64,000 nt of DNA, from positions 43,893,116 through 43,957,115 of the forward strand of contig NC_088301.1 of assembly GCF_032854445.1 (NCBI RefSeq). The letters are read 5' to 3'. A program made the position numbers and the translations under genes. A model generated the notes under the pieces. That model was not told the origin of the DNA, did no database searches, and saw nothing but the letters and a program-made list of their open reading frames with translations. The DNA is from Liolophura sinensis (lineage: Eukaryota; Mollusca; Polyplacophora; Chitonida; Chitonidae). Below, piece by piece: positions 19,218 to 29,590 of the stretch. Every line of letters starts with the position of its first letter. Position 1 is the stretch's first letter.

Positions 19218-19425
19218 ATATGACGGCTGTTAGGATTATGGCGGGGGGAGACCGGGCAGAGCGTGAGGAAACCCACTATCCCCAGGTAGCTGACAGACCT
19301 TCCCACGTACAACCCGAGAGGAAGCCAGCGTGTGCAGAACTTGAACTCAAAGCTATCACATTGGTGAGAAGCTCCAGGGTCATTGGGCTGCGCCAGTACG
19401 CTAACCACTAAACAACCACTAAAAA
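19218..19425 (-). mobile_element. SINE family A, diverged subfamily, tail missing
   Basis: The minus-strand body and tRNA-like head lack the A-rich 3' end. It carries diagnostic changes (cactatccccaggt, cacgtacaacc, agcgtgtgcagaactt) shared only with the copy at 19795-19925. Confidence 0.82.
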
Positions 19426-19654
19426 AACTATGGGTCTTGGTGTTACTTTTTTTAAAAATCACACTGGGCCTGAGGTGAGCATAAAACCTATGTGCAGTCT
19501 CTGGTAATACATGGCAGTTACTGTCAAATAAAAAAAGTACTGTGGAAGGAACGAAAACTGGGAACATATTAAACAGTTGTTTAACAGCTTATTGTCACCA
19601 ATACTTCAAGAACATACGGGGAAAAATTGTGGGATGAAAATGCAAGAACACTAT

Positions 19655-19925
19655 AGGCACCATTATTTATTTGTTTGTTTCTATATTTGTTGGTTTAACA
19701 ATGTATTCAAGAATATTTTATTTATAAAGAGAAAAGGACGTCCTTTCCCTAAACAGTTGAAAACCGAAATAGTGGCAGCTAGATTCAAACATGCCACACC
19801 GGGCGGAGCATGGGGAAACCCACTATCCCCAGGTGGCTGACAGACCTTCCCACGTACAACCTGAGAGGAAGCCAGCGTGTGCAGAACTTGAACTCAAAGC
19901 GATCACATTGGTGATGGACTGGTCA
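19655..19925 (-). mobile_element. SINE family A, same subfamily as 19218-19425
   Basis: The tail part (19655-19730, tatttatttgtttg…caagaatatttta) and the body/head part (19795-19925) are separated by about 60 bp of unrelated A-rich sequence. The body is nearly identical to the copy 580 bp upstream. Confidence 0.78.
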
Positions 19926-19929
19926 TGGG

Positions 19930-20838
19930 CTTGATCGGTCAGTGGAGTGAGCAAAGGTTGAGGCTAATGAGCCAGCATACAGGTTCTCACCTGTAATACT
20001 TACTTGTTTATATATGGTTAAGTATAATGCTCTAAACCAAGAATTTTTCTCTCATATTACCACAAAAACTATCATGGTAGAGGAATATAACTGGAGTGTC
20101 TTGAATCAACGTTGCCAAGGTTTTGACTAATTAACTTTCCCCCATGTTATCTAGAGACTTGAACGCCATATTTCCAGACAAACGGTCTTCAAGAATTGTA
20201 AGACACCATAAAAGACTATTTCTTGTGTTCCCTGTGTATTCCCTGTGTGTCTGGAATTTTTAAAACAAAAAACCAATAACCACAGGTGTCTTTTGAACAT
20301 AATGAATGTTTTCATTACTCAAAATACATAAACTTTGTTTTTAATTTGATAAACTGGAAGCTGTTAACTGCATATATGTGAAAAACAATATGGAAAGACA
20401 ACAGATTTCCATCAAACTTACAGATATAAAATTAAACTGAATTCATTTTTATTTTAAGTAAACCAGATTTTTATCCCACAACGCACATGGTTGCAACTTC
20501 AGGACATACATGTACTTGGCATTTCAATACAACTCTGGAAATTCTCAATAAATTCAAACTTTTTTTCTGTATATTTAAGAGCATGAGAATCAAATTCAAA
20601 AACATCAACATTTCTTTCTAAATGGCTGTGTGCACATCCACAAAAGCCTTAACCCAGAAAATCCAGATTTGAAATACAATATATTAGTTCAATGTTGCAA
20701 AAGTCCAGACAAATGCATTTTATGAAAACCTTCACATTTTTGTGTACAAAATCCCCCTTTCTGTTCAGTATTTATTATTATTATTATTAATTTAAATTGT
20801 TAATCAGTACATATTTTGCTTCAAACACAAAATAGACA
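19930..20838. other. Non-coding AT-rich stretch
   Basis: No exon, RNA gene or recognised repeat was seen. An (ATT)n run lies at 20770-20790. Confidence 0.4.
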
Positions 20839-21042
20839 CTCCTATTTTTTATTTATTTATTTCTTTGGTGTTTTGTGCCCTACTCTAGAATATTTCAATT
20901 ATTCAATGTTACCACCATTATGGTGTGGAAGCCAGTAGGAGCTGGACTTGAACTCACTGCAGCAGCATTGATAGGAGGCTCTGGGTCATTGCACCGCGCC
21001 GGCCTGCTAATCCCCTCAGCAACAGGGGCCCCTCCTGTTTTT
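20839..21042 (-). mobile_element. SINE family A with internal deletion and ~11-bp target duplication
   Basis: The tail (tatttatttatttctttggtg), then a shortened centre lacking the 'gggcagagcccgggg' block, then the tRNA-like head in reverse (20945-21031) are visible. The flanks ctcctattttt (20839-20849) and ctcctgttttt (21032-21042) differ at one base. Confidence 0.8.
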
Positions 21043-21875
21043 AAACAGTGTACCCTAAACTGCTTTGAGTAATTTTGTTTTTTGCAAATACTCTCACAGT
21101 AAACTTACTTGTGTCTAATTGTGCTACAACAGTTATAATATCTTAACCCTTTGTCTAAAATTGATACATAAAAAAATTTAATAAAATAATCTATCTATGT
21201 ATCTATGTGGTCTAAATTTTGATGGTGAGCTGCCAGGCAGTCATAAGCACGTCCTTACCTGCATGTACATAAACAATACCATCATGGATTAGTTTATACA
21301 GTGTTGTTCATAGATTGCCAATGAGCACCAAGACAACTTGATTTTCAGAGCTAACCAGCACAATAGCAATAATAGGATGTCAGACCTGCTCCTTGTTTCT
21401 CAAGCCTTATCTACAAAAGCTGATTTATCTGTGATTAACACACCCTCACGGCAGAGGGGCATTAGGAAAGGGTTACAGGTAAAATATTTTCTAGTAACAG
21501 GTATCTATAACGTGCCTGTGTCAAAAGTTGTGCCACTCTCTATGCTCGCATTGCATGACTGACACCACAAGACAGGATTCAAGAATCCTGTACAAAATTT
21601 GCCTGTGTTGGCAGTAATGTAAAGTGAATGTAGACAGTGAAGCATGCTCTTTAAGTAGTATGCTACAGACATTCAATGAATTCAATTCTTGGACTAAAAT
21701 GGGGGCAAAGTGAAGACTAGACCATTTAAGCTACGCCAAGTATCACGAATGCTTAATCAACTGTCACCATCTTCCAATACACACATAAGTTGCACACAAT
21801 AGAATGATTGGCATACATCACAGTACATGTTAGAGATGACATCTTCAAGGAACATGGCATTTTTAATAGGCCTGT
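21043..21875. other. Non-coding stretch
   Basis: No supported gene. The short open frame at 21338-21562 has no domain, no splice context and no matching neighbour. Confidence 0.4.
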
Positions 21876-21879
21876 TGAA

Positions 21880-22255
21880 CAACTCCACTTTATGGCATAC
21901 CCACATATACGCTAATGGACAATTCTACTTTCTGGGATAGCCATATGTAGGCTAATGGACAAGTTCTACTTTCTGGGATGGCCACAAGTTCTAAGGCGAA
22001 TGGACAAATTCTACCTTCTGGGATGGCCACAAGTTCTAAGGCTAATGGACAAATTCTACTTTCTGGGATGGCCACAAGTTCTAAGGCTAATGGACAAATT
22101 CTACTTTCTGGGATGGCCACAAGTTCTAAGGCTAATGGACAAATTCTACTTTCTGGGATGGCCACAAGTTCTAAGGCTAATGGACAAATTCTACTTTCTG
22201 TGATAGCCACAAGTAGGCTAACACAATTATTCTTTCTTGGATAGGCACAAGTAGA
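21880..22255. repeat. 45-bp minisatellite
   Basis: Five near-identical 45-bp units (taatggacaaattctacttt plus ctgggatggccacaagttctaaggc) cover about 21955-22200, with degenerate units on both sides. All frames stay open because 45 is divisible by three. The resulting repetitive peptides on both strands are therefore artefacts. The array lies about 2 kb beyond the YOD1 stop codon on its 3' side. Confidence 0.95.
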
Positions 22256-22438
22256 CACCATGTCATGACGGCTTCCGACCTTTTAAGTGGCTTTTGAAGT
22301 TTCTTCACCTCTTAATCTCTATGGCATTTCACCAAAGACCAGATGCTAAACCCTCCCTAACGAATATACAACATTTTATTACATACACAGGATTATGCTT
22401 GACCATCTGTTTGCACTGCTAACAAGATCTTGTGATGT

Positions 22439-22442
<4 letters not shown>

Positions 22443-22491
<49 letters not shown>
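22443..22491. repeat. (TA)n microsatellite
   Basis: About 24 uninterrupted TA dinucleotides. Confidence 0.97.
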
Positions 22492-22494
<3 letters not shown>

Positions 22495-24223
22495 GGACAT
22501 TACCCTGTAAAATTTGAACACCATGAAGTTTGAGGTGAAAGATAACTCCTGAGGTGCAAAGCATCATGTGGCTTTCCTTGAATCAGAACAATACATGTAG
22601 TTATGGTAATACAACTTCACTAAACAATATTGTTTATTACAACACCAGTTCTTCTAAATAATATGAAAAAAGGTATAGATGAAAAGACTATTGTACTCAG
22701 CTGTATAAAACTAAAGTGACACAAAAATGTGTTAAACATCATTATGTGATATATCACTTCACCCATGAAGGATGTCCACATCAAATTCATGACCAGACAA
22801 AAGCAAGTGGAAAACATTCTTCTTTGGTTAAAAACTGGAAAAGAAATGTGTAATACTACAGGACTGGAATATAATTTTACACATTTAACAGTCGAGGGTT
22901 TCTGGCATAAATCCCAATGTAAAAGTCCACACTGAAACAACAGAGAAAGCTTGCATTGCAGGCTATGTAGATACTGACAATTCATGATACATGTAAATGG
23001 AATTAAAAATCACCATGACTCATTTGTCTGAGTTTATTGATTAAATCTGAGTTTCTAAGTGTATAAAAATGATCAATTCTTAAGGTTGCTAAAGATGTAC
23101 AAGTTATGTATTTTGAAGATGTGCAGGGTAGGCTTTACTTCATTCCAAAAAAATAAGTACATCAATCCAAAGCTGGGGCCAAAGTTGTCATTCACAATAT
23201 TATACAGGTTAGATTTTGTCATAAGATAACAGGGAGTAAGAGTTAAAGTATATAGAGTAGTCACAGCTCTGTTTAAAACTTTCATATGAACAAGGAGTCA
23301 AATACAGATTTAGGCCAATGAAAAATTAAATCAAAAAAATAAAAATAAATAACAGCTGTGCTCAAACTTGATACAATTCTCCAGCATATGCTAAAGTATT
23401 GATATATTGACTTATAGAGGTCTTCATGTAGATTTCCATGTCATTAATAGCAGTTTATTTTTTTTTTAAATCATCATTAATCCATAGCAAAGTGCCATTA
23501 TATATCTGATTTGCTTGTGATAAAGGTGTTCATACATGCCAATTTCTCCCTCAATAGTCAGATATGGTAATTATGAAAACTAGGTTGACAATGGGGACAA
23601 ATGATGCGCTGCTTCCAAACATGCACTGTATGCAATTCTCCGGTACTACATACATGTGTATAACTAAAGACTGGCACAATCAGGCAGATGCATAATACCT
23701 AATTTAATGTCAAGAAAATAATATGACAAAATACTCTGACAGCATTAACTTTGGCTTCAACTTTTTTTTTAAGGTTATAGCGTGATAATATCATACAGAG
23801 TTTGAGTATTAACTTCATATGATGTCCACAAGATCAACAGATCTATGCCCAACAGTCAAATGCCTTCATATTAGGTGTTCGAAAATTCTTACAATTCATT
23901 ATTATTTGTAGATAATATTTTGATTCCTACTTCATCAAACATTCCTTTAAAATTTGTTACAAAAGAATAAATCACACAATAAATATTTCATTATAAATAT
24001 ATAAACAAAATGATATGCAGAAATGCTTGTGGTGTTTTTTTTTTCTTCTCAATGTGTAATGATGAATTTCAATATAATTTATCATGAAAAACTAATACAA
24101 TACGCATGCTTTACTCAGTTCATGTCATTTTAATGTCTCAGATTTGGAATTATCCTTCTTCTTTCCTACTGTCACATCCTCCTTTTCATACCACATAAAA
24201 TGTTTTTCTCACAAACACATAGG
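22492..24223 (-). other. 3' flank / probable 3'UTR region of YOD1
   Basis: AT-rich, repeat-poor DNA lies downstream of the YOD1 stop. Candidate minus-strand AATAAA signals (TTTATT on +) are at 23453 and 22628, but none lies close to the stop codon, so the transcript end is unknown. The 121-codon minus frame at 22620-22985 shows no domain. Confidence 0.4.
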
Positions 24224-25162
24224 CTAAACTTCACCAAAATTAATATGGGATGTTTCTTTGGCATGCTGCTGTGCCTCTTCTTGACCTTTCAATGCTTTTT
24301 GGCAAACTAAACATCTCAAAGTAAAGCTTGACACATCAGTAAATTGGCGACTAGCTTTTGCTTCAGATGCTATCTCCATTGCCTGAGCTAAGATTTTATC
24401 ATCAGTGATATCAAAGATAGTCTGAATTGGTCTATTGGGATCACAAGGTTCATACACCAAGGGGTCATAATGAATGCCATCATACAGTATCAGAACACGT
24501 TTGTTGTAGTTTTTGTCCTCTCCAAACCTGTCAATTCGAGCACTCTGTGTGTCTACAACATCAATTTCTACACTGTAGTAATCTGACAGAATTGCTACTT
24601 CGATAGCACCACCCCATGAGTCATCCTTCATAATCCATTTACAATAATCTTTATTGGAGCGGCCCAAGAAAGCATCACTAAATGACACTGGATCACTCAT
24701 TACAATCCCTGCTATAAGTTCGCGCATTTGAGATGAAGCTGTCAGGTCAACGTTACCGTCAGTCGTGACTGTATTGATGCTGGTGAACAGACAGGAATTG
24801 TTGGCCGGTACTACTTTTCGTGTTAAGATTCCTTGCTGAGGAGCATTCATCTGTTTCTGGTACATGTTATCTGCATTTTTCACAGCAGCCTTGCTGGTCT
24901 TACAAGGAGATTCTGATTTATCTTCCTCCACAATCAAGGTATCGCCAGAGGAAATTAATCCCAAGAGTTCTCTCCCCTCATCACTCAGGTCCACAGCCTT
25001 TGGAGGATAGCCACTAAGGACCTTCAAGGATGTGTTGGGGATCTGTGTCAGTTCAGATAATTTTTTGCGTAGTAAGCCTACTGTAGAGGCCGAAGTTAGG
25101 CCATTCAGAGGGTGACGTCCATTCTTACTTTGACATCGGATGTTCAGAGGCTTAGATGCCAT
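24224..25162 (-). CDS. YOD1: Ubiquitin thioesterase OTU1 / YOD1 deubiquitinase, 312 aa
   Basis: This uninterrupted 312-codon frame is collinear with vertebrate YOD1. An N-terminal UBX-like ubiquitin fold (residues about 6-80, with GYPPKAVDLS) precedes the OTU catalytic domain (about 115-240: VVPANNSCLFTS, WGGAIEVAILS, RIDRFGED, YDGIHYDPL). A C2H2 zinc finger ends it (C284, C287, H300, H306; HAKETSHINFGEV). In known homologues the enzyme cleaves ubiquitin chains and works with the p97/VCP ATPase in ER-associated degradation; the UBX-like domain contacts p97. The nucleophile Cys124 and His231 are present. The position equivalent to the conserved Asp three residues before the Cys is Asn121 here. 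The start Met is preceded within a few bases by a good acceptor (ctcttttcag at about 25168), so at least one intron lies in the 5'UTR. Confidence 0.96.
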   Translation of the reverse strand: MASKPLNIRCQSKNGRHPLNGLTSASTVGLLRKKLSELTQIPNTSLKVLSGYPPKAVDLSDEGRELLGLISSGDTLIVEEDKSESPCKTSKAAVKNADNMYQKQMNAPQQGILTRKVVPANNSCLFTSINTVTTDGNVDLTASSQMRELIAGIVMSDPVSFSDAFLGRSNKDYCKWIMKDDSWGGAIEVAILSDYYSVEIDVVDTQSARIDRFGEDKNYNKRVLILYDGIHYDPLVYEPCDPNRPIQTIFDITDDKILAQAMEIASEAKASRQFTDVSSFTLRCLVCQKALKGQEEAQQHAKETSHINFGEV

Positions 25163-27611
25163 CCTGGCTGAAAAGAGAGCAAGGAACAGACAAGTAAGGC
25201 AAGGCTGACAACATCTAACAATTATCTTATATTAAAACATCAGAAATTTAAAAACCTAGATTATGTCAAATAAATTTGCAAGATGCAGCCAAACATTTAC
25301 ATTGAATGCCTTACATAAAACAATAAATGTGATAATGACTTATGATTTCAAATGGAGGTTGTTGATAAGCGACATTAGTCTGACATTTTCAATTACATGT
25401 CTGAATCCATTGTAGGTTTCAAGCACATGAATCATAAAACCACATAACTTGAGTATTTCATCAACATTTGTAAAAGCTGCCCTTGTCCAGATCTGAAGTG
25501 TGTTCTTCCCAATAAGAAAGATGCACGGTTAGACGCTACCATCTTCAAGTTTACTGTGTTTATCAACATTAGCTTCAATAATGAACATTCAACTAAACAA
25601 TGCAATAATGCATGCACACACGTTACTTGAATACAATGGAACACATAGATATGATCTAGTTTTATCATAAAGAAAGAATGAGAAAAGAGGAACAAAAGTG
25701 ACAAGGTAATGTACATGGTTTAAAAAAAAATAGAGAATAACTGACAGGCCTGTCAATGATTGTCAATAACCTGATGCTCTTATTCAGTTCTCTCCCAGGC
25801 CTACCTCTGTTATGAACTGATACAAGAGTTATATAGTCAAAACAGAATTATTTCATCAGTTTGGGACACTTCACCATGACAGGAGGAAAAAATATAACTT
25901 TGGCTTTACTACAGCACCTAATGTTTTGGGGTTTATTCTGGGCACAGGTCAGTATTGTTGCTGTGTTCAGGTGGGTATAGTCCATCTAGATGGACTCAGT
26001 GTGCTATTTTAAAATTCGGACATTCATTATAACACTCTCAAACAAATCACCGCATATTTGTGCACTCCAACTTGCCTGCGCTAAAAATACAAGTTCTTTC
26101 TTATGCCTTATTGGATTGAATTAAAAAGGTTGCAGTTGTTCTTGCAGATGTCAATCGAAATATAATAGTTTTCTTGAGGATTTCAATACTAAAACTAAGT
26201 TGTATTTCAAAACCAGAAGTAGGTCACATGACACTTTAAAATGGTTGTGGACGACGAGGAACTTCGTACCACCAAAGTTCTAGCAGTCAATGTGACCACC
26301 ATGTAGCAAGTTAATAGATGGTTTGCAATGGCAACAATCTATAAGGTATTCTGGTGAATATTGCCCACTGAGTGCCCTTACCAGCCAAGGGTCTCTTCCC
26401 AGCTTATGACACTTCTAACAAAAGGCACAAACTTACCTCAAAGATGGCTGCCACTGCAAACAATCTATTAGTTTGATAGGTGAGGATAGTAAATTAAGAG
26501 GATAGTATTCGAGATTCCACCCTAAAATTACATAAAAATGAGCAGAGGGGGTCAGTTTGCCCTAAGTGGGGAGGAGATGGGAGTTAGAAATCCATGCCAT
26601 GTCTTTTGAGAGGCATTGCTGGATTCAGTGTTGCGCTGAATGTTAGAACTTTAAAACAGCACAATGATTTATTTATTTATTTCATTGGTGTTTTACGCCA
26701 TACTCAAGAATATTTCACTTATACGACGGCGGCCAGCATTATGGTGGGTGGAAACCGGGCACAGCCCAGGGAAAACCCACGACCATCCGCAGGTTGCTGA
26801 AAGACCTTCCCACTTACGGCCGGAGAGGAAGCCAGCATGAGCTGGACTTGAACTCACAGCGACCGCATTGGTGAGAGGCTCCTGGGTCATTACGCTGCGC
26901 TAGCGCGCTAACCGACTGAGCCACGGAGGCCCCCCAACAGCACAATGAGTCCGTCTACATGGACTAAGGTGGGTAATGTAAGTAATCTTTGCGAGGTGAT
27001 GAGAGCATTGGCTACTCTATGTTGTCAGAAGCGTAAAAATACCTAGAAAAAAAAATGAAGTAAGGTCTGTTGCAACCCCATCTTTCTTGTCAGTTTTCTA
27101 GATTATTCAGTCAAACTAACAATCTTCTAGTTGGCCCACCATTTGACATGATTATAGTAATCTACAGAGCGAAAATCCTGATGACTTTTCTTTGTTGTAC
27201 ACTTAACCAAGTCACTTTACTGACGATCACGCTGTGAAAATTAACCACTTTGAAGGAATCTCGACAGTGAATGATAAAACTCGTTTGATTTCAGCGACAA
27301 CATCAACAACAGTTGAATAGAAAAGTCTGCAAAAAATTACAGCAGATAAGTAACACTAACGAAGTATATAGCAACCCAGGTCACTCCCAACCTGAAATTG
27401 TTCAATAAGTCTCCATTTACTGACCTACCCTTGCAGCAGTACTTTCCAGATCCCAACCTAGACCTGTGAGGTGACCAAAACGCCAAATTCATGCACCCGA
27501 CTCCACACGCGCTTAAAACGTCATCTGTTTATGTGTACACTAGCAATGTGTTCTATAATACCTTAGTTCCATTAGACACCCATGATGAATACTGAATAGC
27601 GGATACTCACC
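25163..27611 (-). other. YOD1: YOD1 5'UTR intron (probable)
   Basis: On the minus strand an acceptor lies at 25168-25169. A matching strong donor, gtgagtatcc, is at 27610-27601, following a possible non-coding first exon that ends at 27611. No other coding segment intervenes. The interval contains a full-length SINE at 26668-26935. The pairing of these two sites is an inference from splice strength and position; transcripts would settle it. Confidence 0.5.
26655..26948 (-). mobile_element. SINE family A, full length, with 13-bp target-site duplication
   Basis: The 268-bp element at 26668-26935 has a (TTTA)n-type tail on the + strand start, an intact centre, and the tRNA-like head ending in gccacggaggcccccc. 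The string aacagcacaatga is repeated exactly at 26655-26667 and 26936-26948. It is the best reference copy for this family in the window. Confidence 0.95.
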
Positions 27612-28060
27612 ATACTGTTCACGCTTAGCGGAAGTTTATTGTCATAGGAGTACAAGGTTGTTGACAGGCCATGAGTTGAGCACGTGGTCGATTTGGACTG
27701 TTAATGGTTATTGGCGTGTTGTGCATGCTCATGTAAATGTCGAACAACCTAAAATCAAGCGTTCCCTTGCCAAATCAAGGTAAATGATCTTATTTGTTTT
27801 GACTGAAATGAAACTCTAAGTGTTGTGAACATGTACACGTTCGATTTTCTTCTGATATCTGCGGAAAGGCGTCCGTTTGAGCATCGTGGAAAATTTTGGC
27901 CTTCGCCTTTCGCTCAGTGTGACATCTGATTAGGCTATGTCCATCAGCCTATGTTCACTGATGATTCAGTGAACGATAACTTCGCGCGGTAGCTGTTCAT
28001 TGCTTCGCTGACCAAGGCAGGGACGAAACTCAGGCTCTGTCGGTTTTATACGTATGGATA
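27470..28060. promoter_or_regulatory. CpG-richer segment, candidate promoter of YOD1
   Basis: CpG dinucleotides are visibly more frequent here (acacgcgctt, acgcttagcgg, gcggaaaggcgtccg, cttcgcgcggtagc) than in neighbouring DNA. The segment lies just upstream of the inferred YOD1 first exon. It also contains a possible + strand donor (caag|gtaaatga at 27779/27780), so a divergent transcript is conceivable. No TATA box was evident. Confidence 0.4.
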
Positions 28061-28175
28061 TATTGTTAAATCAGTACCGGTGCCCTTTAAGGCTTGTATA
28101 TGTAGAATACCGGTAGTTAATATAACTAAACGCATCTTCAGCACTACAATGTGTACATAGGGCCTTGGTTCTCAA

Positions 28176-28918
28176 GGGCTGTGTTTACGAATGCTATCAC
28201 AGCCCTGTGTTGTTCGAACATCTTACCTTGAACACCTCTGTACTTCTGTTGCTGGCTTTAATATACTACTGCTGGGCACCAAATAATTTGTCTCTTCGTA
28301 GTCATAGTCGTCTCAGCTGTCAATTCCAGGCACCGGTAGGTGTTCCCTTGTGTCATCACTAATAAATCCACACAAGCATGAAACTAGTGCGAATTCTAAA
28401 CTCCAACCGCCATTTTTGAGTGCGTACTCCTCACAGTGAAGCGAATCATGTATACAGTTACCACTGCCACTGTTAGGCAAGTTAGACCTTTTGATATGCA
28501 TACTGGCTCATTATTTAGGATCGATCTCACCAATAATGACATAGAGGGAACCCATAGTCAATGCTGATGAATGAAAACATTTCTCAAACAATAAAAGAAT
28601 AGATTAAAGAAGATATACAAAATATACTAATTGCTAGTAATGTCAGTTGTTATCTCTGACAGGAGTATGCATTCAAACAGTGCGATTGGAATTAGAATTT
28701 ATCTAATTTCCACTAGTTAAATGCTAGCGTGGATTTATTAGCGATGACACATGGGAACACCTGCCTGGGGTTGACAGCTAAGACGTCTGTGACTAGTTAC
28801 AGACAAATCATTTGGTGCCCAGCAGTAGTATATTAAAGCCAGCAAGGGAAGTACAGAGGTGTTCAAGGTAAGTTTATGGAACAAGACAGGGCTTTGATAG
28901 AATACATAATCACAGCCC
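28176..28918. mobile_element. Long inverted repeat, ~260-bp arms (hairpin-forming)
   Basis: The left arm 28176-28436 matches the reverse complement of 28656-28918 at high identity with small indels. Shared strings include taccttgaacacctctgtac, ctggctttaatatactactg, gctgggcaccaaat and gtgtcatc.ctaataaatcc. About 220 bp of unrelated sequence separates them. There is no coding frame. It is probably a non-autonomous DNA element or foldback; an exact target duplication was not found. Confidence 0.85.
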
Positions 28919-29415
28919 TACTAATAGTTGCAGAAGGCCGCAGAGACCTCTGTAATGGAAGTGTACTATAACCTGGTATAATTTTGGAATCGGTCCAAGT
29001 GGGCCTAGGCCCTGCATGGACGGTTTATCTTGTAGGACAACACACATGCTACAACTTGATCCTTGACACAGCATACCTGTAGGCCTTGTAATGGGTGTAC
29101 ATGTACACCCCCAACTTGATCAAATGTCATGTGTGTGTTCACTGCATGTTGTCTTGAATGTTATGCCAGGTGCAGTTTGTGACTGCTTCACAAAACAGGC
29201 CCCTAGGTATGGTGGAGAGTGAGTTGACATTATTAACATCTTGCACTGCTACATTAAATGACTTCTCAATTTTTCTACATTTATTTCTACTAAAATGAAA
29301 CCTTTGCTAAAGCTAATGACAGTCACACTTGCCTTAAGCACTTGTAGTGGGGGAAAAAATAGGAAAATTTGCTGAGTGTCCAAATGGCCTCTAGTCTGAA
29401 ACTGTGGAAGGGGCC
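28919..29415. other. Non-coding stretch
   Basis: No exon or repeat was recognised here, apart from a short self-complementary string (gggtgtacatgtacaccc at 29094-29111). Confidence 0.4.
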
Positions 29416-29424
29416 AAGTCATAA

Positions 29425-29590
29425 GACTAGGACCCACATGTGGCCTGGCAGCAACCTGCGGATGGTTGTGGGTTCCCCCGGGCTCTGCCCGGTTTCCTCC
29501 CACCATAATGCTGGTCGCCGTCGTATAAGTGAAATCTTCTTGAGTACAGCATAAAACACCAGTCAAATAAATTAATAATTAGGGCCCACT
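29425..29590 (+). mobile_element. SINE family A, 5'-truncated
   Basis: The element begins at ctggcagcaacctgcggatg and ends with the family tail and ccagtcaaataaattaataa. The flanks taggacccac and tagggcccac suggest a 10-bp target duplication with one mismatch. Confidence 0.88.

Noticed and set aside
21890-22261. Repetitive open frames on both strands
   Set aside because: They come from the 45-bp minisatellite, open in several frames at once with no start or splice context.
22379-22567. Frames built of alternating Ile-Tyr residues (also at 53065-53314)
   Set aside because: Translations of (AT)n microsatellites.
22620-22985. 121-codon minus-strand frame downstream of YOD1
   Set aside because: Composition like its AT-rich surroundings, with no domain; more likely YOD1 3'UTR or flank.
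24820-25017. Plus-strand frame
   Set aside because: Antisense shadow of the YOD1 coding exon.
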